A stretch of 64,000 nt of DNA, taken from Bacteroidota bacterium (GTDB lineage Bacteria; Bacteroidota; Bacteroidia; Bacteroidales; Porphyromonadaceae). The notes under the pieces were generated by a model. It did not search any database and was not told where the DNA came from. It was given only the letters and a program-made list of their open reading frames with translations. The translations under genes and the position numbers were made by a program. Positions within the stretch are counted from its first letter, which is position 1, and each line of letters opens with the position of its first letter. Location: assembly GCA_023396255.1 (NCBI GenBank), contig JAEWWU010000013.1, positions 248,001 through 312,000 on the forward strand. Direction: 5' to 3'. Shown piece after piece: positions 1 through 8,260 of the stretch.

Positions 1-245
1 ATAAGCAAATTTATGCTCAAGTGATAGACGATGAATCTGGACGTACGTTGGCAAGTGCTTCTTCTGTGAAGATGGAAACCACTGGAACCAAGAAAGAAGT
101 AGCCGCAATGGTTGGGCAGGAAATAGCTCGTGCTGCAATGGCCGTTGGTGTTGAGTGTGTTGTTTTTGACCGTAATGGTTATTTGTATCATGGCCGTGTA
201 AAAGAGTTGGCTGATGCTGCTCGTAATGGCGGACTCAAATTTTAA
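1..245 (+). CDS. rplR: 50S ribosomal protein L18, C-terminal part (5' end outside window)
   Basis: The reading frame is open from base 3 to the stop at 243-245 and encodes the last 80 residues of L18, the 5S rRNA-binding protein of the large subunit. The segment [13 protein letters not shown], the [12 protein letters not shown] stretch and the ending [31 protein letters not shown] tail (here split for length) are typical of L18. A GTG at 21 is internal and is not the start. It lies 6 bases before rpsE, the normal spc-operon order. Identity is secure; only the N-terminus is missing. Confidence 0.95.
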   Translation, partial: KQIYAQVIDDESGRTLASASSVKMETTGTKKEVAAMVGQEIARAAMAVGVECVVFDRNGYLYHGRVKELADAARNGGLKF

Positions 246-251
246 TTTCGT

Positions 252-770
252 ATGGCAACAATATACAATAGAGTACAATCAACCAACGACTTGGAACTAA
301 AAGATCGTCTTGTTGCTATCAATCGCGTTACCAAGGTAACCAAGGGGGGGAGAACATTTACATTCTCTGCCATTGTGGTCGTTGGTAACGAAGATGGCGT
401 TATCGGTTACGGATTAGGTAAAGCTGGCGAAGTTTCTGCTGCTATTGCAAAAGGTGTGGAGGCTGCTAAGAAGAATTTGATTCGTGTGCCTGTTTATAAA
501 GGAACTATCCCTCATGCACAGAGTGCCTCTTTTGGTGGAGCTCGGATTTTGATCCGTCCCGCCTCTGAAGGTTCTGGAGTTATTGCCGGTGGTGCTATGC
601 GTGCTGTTTTGGAAAGTGTTGGTATTACAGATGTATTGGCCAAAAGTCAGGGATCTAGTAATCCACACAATTTGGTGAAGGCAACCATTGCCGCTTTGGC
701 CGAATTGCGCGATCCTTTGACAGTGGCCAAGCAGCGTGGAATATCTGTAGAGAAAGTTTTTAGGGGCTAA
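252..770 (+). CDS. rpsE: 30S ribosomal protein S5
   Basis: 172 residues, the normal size for S5, which lies near the decoding site of the small subunit and affects translational accuracy. The N-terminal double-stranded RNA-binding-type domain (about residues 17-80) carries [17 protein letters not shown] and [10 protein letters not shown]. The C-terminal domain has [13 protein letters not shown] and [12 protein letters not shown]. The gene follows rplR by 6 bases and precedes rpmD by 22, so it is co-transcribed with them. No anomalies were seen. Confidence 0.97.
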   Translation: MATIYNRVQSTNDLELKDRLVAINRVTKVTKGGRTFTFSAIVVVGNEDGVIGYGLGKAGEVSAAIAKGVEAAKKNLIRVPVYKGTIPHAQSASFGGARILIRPASEGSGVIAGGAMRAVLESVGITDVLAKSQGSSNPHNLVKATIAALAELRDPLTVAKQRGISVEKVFRG

Positions 771-792
771 TCTTTTAAAGAAAGTATAATCT

Positions 793-969
793 ATGTCCAC
801 AATAAAAATAAAACAAGTGCGTAGTCGCATTCGTTGCCCTAAGGTGCAAAAGCAAACATTAGATGCTTTGGGCTTGAGAAAAATGCATCAAGTGGTAGAG
901 CTCCAAGATACTCCCTCTATACGTGGTATGGTTAGAGCTGTGAACCACTTAGTAGAAATTGTAGAGTAA
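793..969 (+). CDS. rpmD: 50S ribosomal protein L30
   Basis: A short gene of 58 residues starting at ATG 793. The protein begins [20 protein letters not shown] and ends VNHLVEIVE. It shows the L30 pattern: a first beta strand, a basic segment with the CP-KVQK motif, then [23 protein letters not shown]30 is a small single-domain protein of the large subunit. Its position between rpsE and rplO is the standard one. The size matches bacterial L30 (about 58-60 residues). Confidence 0.95.
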   Translation: MSTIKIKQVRSRIRCPKVQKQTLDALGLRKMHQVVELQDTPSIRGMVRAVNHLVEIVE

Positions 970-993
970 TAACAGAATAACATCGCATAAGAA

Positions 994-1440
994 ATGGATT
1001 TATCTACATTAAAACCTGCTGCGGGGTCTTTGCACTCTCGTAAACGTATTGGTCGCGGTCCGGGTTCAGGCTTAGGCGGAACTTCTACTCGTGGTCATAA
1101 GGGAGCGAAGTCTCGTTCAGGGTATAAACGCAAAATAGGATTCGAAGGGGGACAAATGCCCATTCAACGTCGCTTGCCCAAATTTGGTTTCAAGAATATC
1201 AATCGCGTAGAATATCGCGCAGTTAATCTTGAAGCCCTCCAGGAAATCGCAGAACGTTTTAACGTGACAACGATCAATAAGGATGTTTTGGTTCAAGCTG
1301 GTATAGCTTCTAAAAGAGAATTGACCAAAGTACTTGCCAAGGGTGAGATTAAAACAGCACTGACCGTAGAAGCAAATGCCTTCTCTAAGAAAGCCGAAGA
1401 GATGATTGTTGCTGCCGGAGGTTCGGTGGTAAAACAATAA
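994..1440 (+). CDS. rplO: 50S ribosomal protein L15
   Basis: 148 residues, a normal length. The N-terminal basic, glycine-rich extension ([26 protein letters not shown], residues about 20-42) runs into 23S rRNA and is diagnostic. The following [17 protein letters not shown] is the conserved L15 signature. The C-terminal globular domain ends AAGGSVVKQ. It precedes secY by only 4 bases, as in most bacteria, coupling ribosome and translocon synthesis. Confidence 0.97.
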   Translation: MDLSTLKPAAGSLHSRKRIGRGPGSGLGGTSTRGHKGAKSRSGYKRKIGFEGGQMPIQRRLPKFGFKNINRVEYRAVNLEALQEIAERFNVTTINKDVLVQAGIASKRELTKVLAKGEIKTALTVEANAFSKKAEEMIVAAGGSVVKQ

Positions 1441-1444
1441 CGTT

Positions 1445-2785
1445 ATGCGCCTTATAGAGACTTTAAAGAACATTTGGAAGATCGAAGATTTGCGCAAGCG
1501 AATCCTTATCACTCTTCTTTATGTTGTTATTTATCGTCTGGGATCATTTGTTGTGATCCCGGGGATAGATCCCTTGTCTTTGGACGCCTTGCAGTCTCAG
1601 ACTTCTGAGGGGTTGATGGCTTTGTTGAATATGTTTTCCGGAGGAGCATTCTCCAATGCTTCTGTTTTCGCATTAGGTATTATGCCGTACATTTCGGCAT
1701 CTATTGTGATGCAGTTGGCTGCTGTGATTGTTCCCTCTATGCAAAAACTGCAGAGAGAAGGAGAAAGTGGTAGGCGAAAAATCAACCAATGGACTCGTTA
1801 TCTAACTGTTTTGATTTTGTTGGTACAAGGCCCTGCCTACCTTATGAATTTAAGGGCACAGGTGGCTTCTATGGGAGCAGACTTCCCCGGAGGTTTCTTC
1901 TTTATGCTTTATGCGACTATCATATTGGCCGCTGGAAGTATGTTTGTGCTTTGGTTGGGAGAACGTATTACGGACAAAGGTATCGGCAATGGAATTTCGT
2001 TTATCATTCTTGTTGGTATTATAGCTCGTTTGCCTCACTCTCTTGTAGCAGAGTTTACCTATCGTCTCAATAGCTCAGCAGGAGGAATGGTCGCTTTCCT
2101 GGCAGAGATTGTTTTCTTGCTGTTTGTGACAGCAGGGGCTATTCTTTTGGTTCAGGGAACGCGCAAAATTCCTGTTCAGTATGCTAAAAGAGTAGTTGGT
2201 AACAAACAGTTTGGAGGAGCAAGACAATACATCCCTCTTAAAGTGAATGCTGCTAACGTGATGCCGATCATCTTTGCTCAAGCAATTATGTTCATACCGG
2301 TATCTCTTACAGGATTCTTTGGAGGGGCCAAAGAAGGAGGATTAATTCATGTCTTGTCTGACAACACCAGCTTTTGGTACAACTTTATCTTTGCTCTCTT
2401 GATAGTTCTGTTTACCTATTTCTATACGGCTATTACCATCAACCCAACGCAGATGGCTGATGACCTCAAGAGAAATAATGGGTTTATTCCGGGAATCAAA
2501 CCGGGGAAACAGACGAGGGATTATCTAGATACCGTTATGGATAGAATAACATTGCCGGGAGCCTTCTTCTTGGCAATTGTTGCCATCCTCCCTGCTTTTG
2601 CTGAATTGTTGGGTATTAGTGCTGGGTTCGCTCAGTTTTTTGGAGGAACGTCTCTCTTGATTCTCGTTGGAGTTGTGTTGGATACTCTGCAGCAGATCGA
2701 AAGTCACCTCTTGATGCGTCATTACGATGGTTTGCTCAAGAGTGGTCGGATCAAAGGACGTACCGGTTCTATTTCTGCTTATTAA
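1445..2785 (+). CDS. secY: Preprotein translocase subunit SecY
   Basis: 446 residues with ten predicted membrane segments, the pore subunit of the SecYEG protein-conducting channel in the inner membrane. The plug and early segment FSGGAFSNASVFALGIMPYISAS, split here as FSGGAFSNASVFALGIMPYI, and the later GIKPGKQTRDYLD loop that contacts SecA and the ribosome are recognisable. All exported proteins in this window with Sec signals (lipoproteins, T9SS cargoes) would use this channel before their next step. The start ATG lies 4 bases after rplO. Confidence 0.97.
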   Translation: MRLIETLKNIWKIEDLRKRILITLLYVVIYRLGSFVVIPGIDPLSLDALQSQTSEGLMALLNMFSGGAFSNASVFALGIMPYISASIVMQLAAVIVPSMQKLQREGESGRRKINQWTRYLTVLILLVQGPAYLMNLRAQVASMGADFPGGFFFMLYATIILAAGSMFVLWLGERITDKGIGNGISFIILVGIIARLPHSLVAEFTYRLNSSAGGMVAFLAEIVFLLFVTAGAILLVQGTRKIPVQYAKRVVGNKQFGGARQYIPLKVNAANVMPIIFAQAIMFIPVSLTGFFGGAKEGGLIHVLSDNTSFWYNFIFALLIVLFTYFYTAITINPTQMADDLKRNNGFIPGIKPGKQTRDYLDTVMDRITLPGAFFLAIVAILPAFAELLGISAGFAQFFGGTSLLILVGVVLDTLQQIESHLLMRHYDGLLKSGRIKGRTGSISAY

Positions 2786-2791
2786 AAATAG

Positions 2792-3577
2792 ATGATATAT
2801 CTTAAGACAGACGAAGAGATTTCTCTTATGCGTGAGGCTAACCAATTGGTTGGCCGCACGCTGGCAGAGGTCGCCAAGTTTATAAAGCCGGGGGTGTCTA
2901 CCAAGGAGCTGGATTCTGTTGCCCACGATTTCATTATGGATCACGGGGCGCGTCCTGCTTTTTTAGGCTATAACGGTTTTCCCGCCTCCATCTGTGCTTC
3001 GGTTAACGAGCACGTAGTGCACGGGATTCCTTCAGAGCATATTCTCTTGAAAGAGGGTGATATTATTTCTGTGGATTGTGGAGTACATCTGAATGGTTTT
3101 ACGGGAGATAGCGCATACACATTTGCTGTAGGAGAGATCTCTCAAGAGGCTTTTAGATTACTGAAGACAACAAAGGAATCTCTCTACAAGGGAATTGAAC
3201 AGGCGGTTGATGGTAATCGGGTGGGGCACATCGGTTATGCTGTGCAGTCCTACTGCGAGCACTTTGGTTACAGCATTGTGAGAGAATTGGAAGGGCACGG
3301 TATAGGAAGAAATATGCACGAATCCCCGGGGGTTCCTAATTATGGACGTCCTGGGGCGGGAGCATTGCTTCGTAAGGGAATGTGTATTTGTATAGAACCT
3401 ATGGTTAATATGGGCAGCAAGAATGTGGTGTTTGAATCCGATGGTTGGACTGTTCGGACCAAAGACCGCAAGATGAGTGCTCATTTTGAACATTGCGTTG
3501 CTATAACAGATGGAGCTCCCGAAGTTTTGTCTTCTTTTGATTATATACAAGATTATTTAGGAGAAAAAGAATTCTAA
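2792..3577 (+). CDS. map: Methionine aminopeptidase, type I
   Basis: 261 residues, the usual length for type Ia MetAP, which removes the initiator methionine from nascent proteins. The five metal ligands are visible: the aspartates in SVDCGV and FTGDSAYTF, the histidine in [10 protein letters not shown], and the glutamates in CIEPMVNMG and in the C-terminal HFEHCVAIT segment (HFEH). The gene follows secY by 6 bases and overlaps infA by one base (TAATG), implying translational coupling. This secY-map-infA order is common outside the gamma-proteobacteria. Confidence 0.97.
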   Translation: MIYLKTDEEISLMREANQLVGRTLAEVAKFIKPGVSTKELDSVAHDFIMDHGARPAFLGYNGFPASICASVNEHVVHGIPSEHILLKEGDIISVDCGVHLNGFTGDSAYTFAVGEISQEAFRLLKTTKESLYKGIEQAVDGNRVGHIGYAVQSYCEHFGYSIVRELEGHGIGRNMHESPGVPNYGRPGAGALLRKGMCICIEPMVNMGSKNVVFESDGWTVRTKDRKMSAHFEHCVAITDGAPEVLSSFDYIQDYLGEKEF

Positions 3578-3795
3578 TGTCAAAACAATCAGCTATAGAA
3601 CAAGATGGCGTTATTTTGGAGGCACTGAGCAATGCTATGTTTAAGGTAGAGTTGCAAAATGGGCACGTAATAACAGCACATATTTCCGGTAAGATGCGTA
3701 TGCACTATATAAAAATATTGCCGGGAGACAAGGTGAAAGTAGAGATGAGTCCTTATGACTTGACTCGTGGGCGTATCTCTTATAGATATAAATGA
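3577..3795 (+). CDS. infA: Translation initiation factor IF-1
   Basis: 72 residues forming one S1/OB-fold domain. The motif [26 protein letters not shown] (broken here: [14 protein letters not shown], then [19 protein letters not shown]) and the end [15 protein letters not shown] are IF-1 hallmarks. IF-1 binds the A site of the 30S subunit during initiation. The ATG overlaps the map stop codon by one base. Identity is secure. Confidence 0.97.
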   Translation: MSKQSAIEQDGVILEALSNAMFKVELQNGHVITAHISGKMRMHYIKILPGDKVKVEMSPYDLTRGRISYRYK

Positions 3796-3816
3796 AAAAC
3801 AGACAAAAAATAAGAT

Positions 3817-3933
3817 ATGAAAGTTAGAGCATCTGTGAAGAAGCGTACTCCGGAATGCAAAATTGTACGTCGCAAGGGGCGCTTATATGTGATCAATAAA
3901 AAGAATCCGAAATTCAAACAACGTCAGGGGTAA
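3817..3933 (+). CDS. rpmJ: 50S ribosomal protein L36, zinc-free form
   Basis: A very short gene of 38 residues from ATG 3817 to TAA 3931-3933. It begins [20 protein letters not shown] and ends NPKFKQRQG. Zinc-binding L36 proteins use three cysteines and a histidine (positions about 11, 14, 27 and 33). Here these are Thr, Cys, Asn and Phe, so the zinc ribbon is lost. This is a 'C-minus' L36, as known in Bacteroidetes. Placement between infA and rpsM is standard. Confidence 0.95.
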   Translation: MKVRASVKKRTPECKIVRRKGRLYVINKKNPKFKQRQG

Positions 3934-3976
3934 TCTCTTTCGTTGTTGAGTACATTAGTATTAAGTAATATAGAGT

Positions 3977-4357
3977 ATGGCTATAAGAATTGTTGGCGTA
4001 GATTTGCCACAAAACAAGAGAGGTGAGATTGCCTTGACCTATATTTACGGTATAGGTCGTAGCAGTGCCGGTAAAATTTTGGATAAAGCCGGAGTGGATC
4101 GTAACATCAAGGTTCAAGACTGGACAGATGATCAGGCTGCTGCCATCCGTGAAGTAATAGGAGCCGAATTCAAGGTTGAAGGGGATCTTCGAAGTGAAGT
4201 ACAGCTAAACATTAAGCGTCTTATGGATATCGGATGCTATCGTGGTATCCGTCACCGTATTGGATTACCTCTTAGAGGTCAGAGTACAAAGAATAATGCT
4301 CGTACCCGTAAGGGAAAGAAGAAAACCGTTGCAAACAAGAAGAAGGCTACAAAATAA
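3977..4357 (+). CDS. rpsM: 30S ribosomal protein S13
   Basis: 126 residues. The start [20 protein letters not shown], the helix-two-turn-helix region [11 protein letters not shown], and the C-terminal basic tail with [18 protein letters not shown] are diagnostic of S13. The protein sits in the head of the 30S subunit and contacts tRNA and the 50S subunit. The tail ends in a lysine-rich run ([15 protein letters not shown]). It begins the alpha-operon block rpsM-rpsK-rpsD-rpoA-rplQ. Confidence 0.97.
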   Translation: MAIRIVGVDLPQNKRGEIALTYIYGIGRSSAGKILDKAGVDRNIKVQDWTDDQAAAIREVIGAEFKVEGDLRSEVQLNIKRLMDIGCYRGIRHRIGLPLRGQSTKNNARTRKGKKKTVANKKKATK

Positions 4358-4369
4358 TAAACATTGAGT

Positions 4370-4756
4370 ATGGCAAAAAAAACAGTCGCCAAGAAGAGAG
4401 TTGTCAAGGTGGACGCTATTGGACAAGCGCACGTACACTCTTCTTTCAACAACATCATCATTTCGCTTACTAACAGCGAGGGGCAAGTTATCAGCTGGTC
4501 TTCTGCCGGCAAGATGGGCTTCCGTAGTTCAAAAAAGAACACTCCTTATGCAGCACAGATGGCCGCACAAGATTGTGCCAAGGTGGCTTATGATTTGGGC
4601 TTGCGCAAGGTTAAGGTTTATGTAAAGGGACCGGGCAATGGTCGTGAGTCTGCTATCCGCACCATTCACGGAGCCGGTATCGAAGTATTGGAAATTATCG
4701 ACGTAACTCCCATACCACACAATGGTTGTCGTCCTCCGAAAAAACGTAAGGTGTAA
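4370..4756 (+). CDS. rpsK: 30S ribosomal protein S11
   Basis: 128 residues from ATG 4370; a TTG six bases upstream in frame is less likely. The protein shows [20 protein letters not shown], the [20 protein letters not shown] stretch, and the conserved end [18 protein letters not shown]11 lines the mRNA exit region of the 30S platform. The tight spacing to rpsM (12 bases) contrasts with the 277-base gap before rpsD. Confidence 0.96.
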   Translation: MAKKTVAKKRVVKVDAIGQAHVHSSFNNIIISLTNSEGQVISWSSAGKMGFRSSKKNTPYAAQMAAQDCAKVAYDLGLRKVKVYVKGPGNGRESAIRTIHGAGIEVLEIIDVTPIPHNGCRPPKKRKV

Positions 4757-5033
4757 GTAATTTCCTGAAATACAATAGTTTATTCACTATAGTTTGTAGT
4801 TCCGCAGATATAATTGAAGCATTTGTAAAGCATTAGGCATCGGTGCTGTTTCCCGTAAGAGGTGAGTGTAGATTTGTTCGCTTTTTCCCTCTCTTGAGAA
4901 CAAGTTCGCGGCTGTTCACTTTTTACATTTTAGGAATGGCGCAGAGTCGTATTAAGCCATACACCGATGAAAATGACTACGATGTTGTATTCTTAATCAC
5001 AAATTCTACAAACGAATAAAACAAGATAAAACA
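4757..5033 (+). other. 277-base spacer between rpsK and rpsD, possible S4 leader
   Basis: All other gaps in this ribosomal cluster are below 50 bases, so a 277-base interval inside it is unusual. No terminator-type hairpin with a T run and no good TTG-N19-TAnnTTTG promoter were seen. It holds one small open frame (4936-5019, listed separately). S4 is an autogenous translational repressor in other bacteria, so an S4-responsive leader is possible. That is inference from family knowledge; no conserved fold was recognised here. Confidence 0.35.
4936..5019 (+). CDS. Candidate 27-residue small ORF upstream of rpsD
   Basis: An ATG-to-TAA frame encodes [20 protein letters not shown] followed by ITNSTNE. 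It is preceded by TAGGA 5 bases before the ATG and ends 14 bases before the rpsD start. It resembles no family I know. It could be a leader peptide coupling translation into rpsD, or it could be chance. Codon-level conservation in related genomes would decide. Confidence 0.25.
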   Translation: MAQSRIKPYTDENDYDVVFLITNSTNE

Positions 5034-5639
5034 ATGGCAAGATATACAGGACCGAAATCAAAGATTGCGCGTAAATTTGGGGAGCCCATTTTTGGTGCAG
5101 ATAAGGTATTAAGTAAAAAGAATTACCCTCCCGGTCAGCACGGCAACAATCGTCGTCGTAAGACTAGTGAGTATGGGTTGCAGTTGCGTGAGAAACAGAA
5201 AGCCAAGTACACCTACGGAGTACTTGAGCGTCAGTTCCGTAACCTCTTTAAATCAGCTCAACGTTCTGGAGGTATCACGGGTGAAGTATTGCTTCAGTCG
5301 TTGGAGTCTCGTTTGGATAACCTCGTATTCCGTTTTGGAATTGCTCCTACGCGTGCAGCAGCCCGCCAGTTGGTTTCGCATCGCCACATTGTGGTAGACG
5401 GTAAGGTGGTTAATATTCCCTCCTACACTGTTAAACCAGGGCAAATTGTTGGTGTTCGTGAGAGAGATAAATCTATGGAAGTTATTTCTAACTCTCTTGC
5501 TGGATTTAACCACAGCAAATACCCTTGGATTGAGTGGGATCAGGCCTCTATGTCCGGAAAGTACCTTAATGTTCCGACTAGAGAAGAAATCCCTGAAGCA
5601 ATTAAGGAGCAATTAATCGTAGAATTGTATTCAAAATAA
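5034..5639 (+). CDS. rpsD: 30S ribosomal protein S4, zinc-free form
   Basis: 201 residues beginning [20 protein letters not shown]. The N-terminal region has none of the cysteines that bind zinc in some S4 proteins (C-minus form). The S4 RNA-binding domain is at about residues 90-150 ([40 protein letters not shown]). S4 is a primary assembly protein nucleating 30S formation, and in enterobacteria it represses its own operon. It is followed by rpoA after 11 bases. Confidence 0.97.
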   Translation: MARYTGPKSKIARKFGEPIFGADKVLSKKNYPPGQHGNNRRRKTSEYGLQLREKQKAKYTYGVLERQFRNLFKSAQRSGGITGEVLLQSLESRLDNLVFRFGIAPTRAAARQLVSHRHIVVDGKVVNIPSYTVKPGQIVGVRERDKSMEVISNSLAGFNHSKYPWIEWDQASMSGKYLNVPTREEIPEAIKEQLIVELYSK

Positions 5640-5650
5640 TCCATTACACC

Positions 5651-6643
5651 ATGGCAATATTAGCATTTCAAAAACCCGAAAACGTCTTAATGACAGAGGC
5701 AACCGAATCGTTTGCAAAGTTTGAATTCAAACCGCTCGAGCCGGGTTATGCCATTACTGTGGGAAACGCTTTGCGTCGGATCTTACTCTCTTCGTTGGAA
5801 GGTTATGCTATAGCCTCTGTCCGTATCGAAGGTGTAAATCACGAATTTGCTACTATTCCCGGCGTCTTGGAAGACGTTACCAATATCATTCTCAACCTCA
5901 AGCAGGTTCGTTTTAAGCAGATTGTAGACAATGCTTCGGAAGAAACTATTTCTTTTGAGGTTTCCAAGAAGGAGGTTCTCAAGGCAGGTGACATCAATGC
6001 TCACTTGACGAACTTTCAGGTGCAGAACGTCAATTTACCGATTTGTCATTTGGACAAAAACGCTTCTTTTACAATGCACTTGCGCATCAATAAGGGACGT
6101 GGATATGTTCCTGCAGAAGAAAATCGGAGGGCCGAGGACTTGGTGGATACATTAGCCATCGACTCGATCTACACGCCTATAATCAACGTAAAAATAGAAC
6201 GGGAAAATTTCCGTGTAGAACAGAAAACCGACTATGAGAAGTTGATAATGGAGATTACTACAGACCGTACCATTCATCCTCGAGAAGCATTGAAGCAAGC
6301 CGCATCTATTCTCATTTCTCATTTTGAACTCTTTACCGATGACACTATTGAAGAGGAGATCAAGGAGGAAGAGCCACAGAGTGGGTTTGATGAGAAGACG
6401 TTGCGTATTCGGCAGTTGCTAAAGACGGAGTTATCGGAGTTCGACTTGTCGGTTCGTGCTCTAAACTGCTTGAAGTCGGCTGACGTTGTAACAATGGGAG
6501 ACTTGGTACAGCATACGAAGAGTGATCTGTTGAAGTTCCGCAACTTCGGAAAGAAGTCATTGGTTGAACTTGAAGCCCTCTTGGAAGAGCTGGGAATCGA
6601 GTTTGGAATGGACATAAGCAAATACAAAATTGATAACGAATAA
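5651..6643 (+). CDS. rpoA: DNA-directed RNA polymerase subunit alpha
   Basis: 330 residues. The N-terminal dimerisation domain (about 1-230) has [20 protein letters not shown]. After an acidic linker (EEEIKEEEP), the C-terminal domain (about 245-325) carries the UP-element and activator-binding surface with [19 protein letters not shown] and [16 protein letters not shown]. The corresponding R, N, K, G and S residues contact DNA in E. coli. Bases 6453-6545, encoding about residues 268-298, occur again as a perfect 93-bp inverted copy at 7807-7899 (see findings). Confidence 0.98.
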   Translation: MAILAFQKPENVLMTEATESFAKFEFKPLEPGYAITVGNALRRILLSSLEGYAIASVRIEGVNHEFATIPGVLEDVTNIILNLKQVRFKQIVDNASEETISFEVSKKEVLKAGDINAHLTNFQVQNVNLPICHLDKNASFTMHLRINKGRGYVPAEENRRAEDLVDTLAIDSIYTPIINVKIERENFRVEQKTDYEKLIMEITTDRTIHPREALKQAASILISHFELFTDDTIEEEIKEEEPQSGFDEKTLRIRQLLKTELSEFDLSVRALNCLKSADVVTMGDLVQHTKSDLLKFRNFGKKSLVELEALLEELGIEFGMDISKYKIDNE

Positions 6644-6648
6644 TCACA

Positions 6649-7128
6649 ATGAGACACAATAAGAAATTCAACCATCTGGGTCGTACAAAGTCGCACCGTG
6701 AGGCGATGTTGTCTAATATGGCCACATCTCTTATCCTGCACAAGCGTATCCACACCACTTTGGCAAAGGCAAAGGCACTGCGTGTGTATGCCGAGCCTAT
6801 TTTGACTCGTGCGAAAGAAGATACACAGCACTCTCGTCGTATGGTTTTCTCTGAACTTCAAAATAAGGAAGCTATCAAGGAACTGTTTGGCGTAGTGGCA
6901 GAGAAGATTGCCAATCGTCCGGGAGGCTATACACGTATCATTCGTACCGGATATCGTCTGGGGGATAATGCTACGATGTGTTTTATAGAGTTGGTGGACT
7001 TTAACGACAATATGTTGTCACAGTCTGCACAATCTACAGCAAAAGCAGGAAAAACTCGTCGTTCTCGTCGCGGTAGTGGTAAGGGAGCAGCAGCTGTTGC
7101 AGAAGAGACACCGGCTTCGGCTGAGTAA
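6649..7128 (+). CDS. rplQ: 50S ribosomal protein L17 with C-terminal extension
   Basis: 159 residues. The core (1-125) is standard L17: [20 protein letters not shown] and a closing [18 protein letters not shown]. The last 35 residues form a low-complexity tail, first basic ([12 protein letters not shown]) then alanine/glutamate-rich, as is common in Bacteroidetes L17. It is the last gene of the cluster and is followed by a strong terminator. Confidence 0.97.
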   Translation: MRHNKKFNHLGRTKSHREAMLSNMATSLILHKRIHTTLAKAKALRVYAEPILTRAKEDTQHSRRMVFSELQNKEAIKELFGVVAEKIANRPGGYTRIIRTGYRLGDNATMCFIELVDFNDNMLSQSAQSTAKAGKTRRSRRGSGKGAAAVAEETPASAE

Positions 7129-7150
7129 TTTTATAGACCTTTTTATCATA

Positions 7151-7188
7151 AAAGAGCAGATCTCGTTGAGAGAGTCTGCTCTTTTTTC
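7151..7188 (+). terminator. Rho-independent terminator of the ribosomal/rpoA cluster
   Basis: The arms AAGAGCAGA (7152-7160) and TCTGCTCTT (7175-7183) pair perfectly. TCTC/GAGA extends the stem inside the loop, and a T run follows. It lies 23 bases after the rplQ stop. Confidence 0.9.
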
Positions 7189-7627
7189 TTGCTCATTGTC
7201 CTCGTCTTACAATAGCGTTACGTCAGAAAAGGAGCGAAAAGGAAAGTATTGAAGGCGAGTACATTAAACCGTAATCAAAAAGGGCTAGTAGGTAGTGCTT
7301 AAAAAAGCGTGTAAACTCCAGAGGTTTTACCTTGGAAGGTTGAAAAAATAAAACGATGGATTTTATATAGACAAGTTTCAGAAATTATCGATAGACAAAC
7401 TAGTACAGAGTACGGCTTTAACCAATTCGTAGAGTTACCCCTCAATGGCTTAATGTATTAAGGGCGCAGAGCATTCACTCAGAAACAGCAGAAGAAAGTG
7501 CTAAAGTTTTTATCCTCGTCTCTTCAGCTACGGTTGCTACGAGTTTCTACTCAAAGGATCATACGGTCGCCGACACTATTTGCCCCAAAAGGAAGAGGAA
7601 ATGAGAAGGAGAGAGAGTTTGCTCTCT

Positions 7628-7780
7628 TTTCGGTGCAGTTTTATTTGCACTCCGTGTAAGGGGAATATTGCATACCTTTCTTTGATGCAGTTTTGTTTAC
7701 CATTGTAGCCGAAAGCAAATGTAGACTTGCTCTATCTTGTTTCGATGTTGTTTTATTTGTGCTCTGTTGAGAGGAGATGG
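7628..7780 (+). repeat. Three degenerate direct repeats, period about 52-60 bp
   Basis: Segments starting near 7628, 7680 and 7740 share the pattern TTTCGnTGnnGTTTTATTTG followed by a CTC-GT-type stretch. Copies 1 and 3 agree best, about 26 of 36 positions by eye; copy 2 is weaker. The spacing is irregular. It is not a CRISPR array, because the repeats are not conserved enough. A chance origin cannot be excluded. Confidence 0.3.
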
Positions 7781-7806
7781 GTATTCCTTTTGGGGTGTTC
7801 TTTGTT

Positions 7807-7899
7807 AGTTGCGGAACTTCAACAGATCACTCTTCGTATGCTGTACCAAGTCTCCCATTGTTACAACGTCAGCCGACTTCAAGCAGTTTAGAGCACGAA
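7807..7899 (-). repeat. 93-bp perfect inverted copy of rpoA codons ~268-298
   Basis: The reverse complement of these 93 bases equals rpoA bases 6453-6545 at every position, including third codon positions. Flanking bases differ at both ends (rpoA continues TCGGA, the copy continues AACAAA). The copied part encodes the DNA-contacting portion of the alpha C-terminal domain. There is no start codon or frame, so it is not a gene. A plus-strand transcript would be antisense to rpoA mRNA. Confidence 0.95.
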
Positions 7900-8007
7900 T
7901 TGGGCTATCCGTGCTTCTTTGTAGGGGGGCTTTATAAATGAATTTTGAGACACTTGACCCTTAAGCCAACATCCCCTTTTCTCGTTGTGGCTGTTTCTAC
8001 TTTCGAT

Positions 8008-8050
8008 AACCCCGAATCGGTTATTGGAGGCCGATTCGGGGGTTCTTTTC
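8008..8050 (+). terminator. Orphan plus-strand terminator
   Basis: The stem AACCCCGAATCGG (8008-8020) pairs with CCGATTCGGGGGTT (8031-8044), with one extra G. The sequence CTTTTCTTTTTC follows. The T-rich side is on the plus strand, but the nearest plus-strand gene (rplQ) already has its own terminator. The minus-strand gene ending at 8261 would read the T-poor side. An untranslated plus-strand RNA may end here. Confidence 0.7.
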
Positions 8051-8260
8051 TTTTTCGGAATGTATTCCTGCTATTTGCAAAAGCGTAAGGGGCATAGGGA
8101 TGTACGTACCTCCTCTGTCATAATGCAAAAGAATAGGTTTGTTTACCTCTTCAGCGTAACGAAAATGGAGCTACTCCCATCTTTCGCTTTTTCCATTCTC
8201 ATTTCCTCGATAGTCTTTGGGTCAAGGCTGTTTAGTTCTTTCTTGAACACTTTTTTGCCA

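Larger units (their letters stand above)
7190..8007. other. Gene-free region of about 0.8 kb
   Basis: No convincing coding frame is present on either strand. The region contains three degenerate GTTTTATTTG-type repeats (7628-7780) and the 93-bp inverted rpoA copy (7807-7899). It ends at a plus-strand terminator (8008-8050) that no annotated gene explains. It may encode an untranslated RNA or be decaying sequence. Confidence 0.6.

Noticed and set aside
7628..7780. Possible CRISPR array
   Set aside because: The repeats are too degenerate and unevenly spaced, and no cas genes are present.
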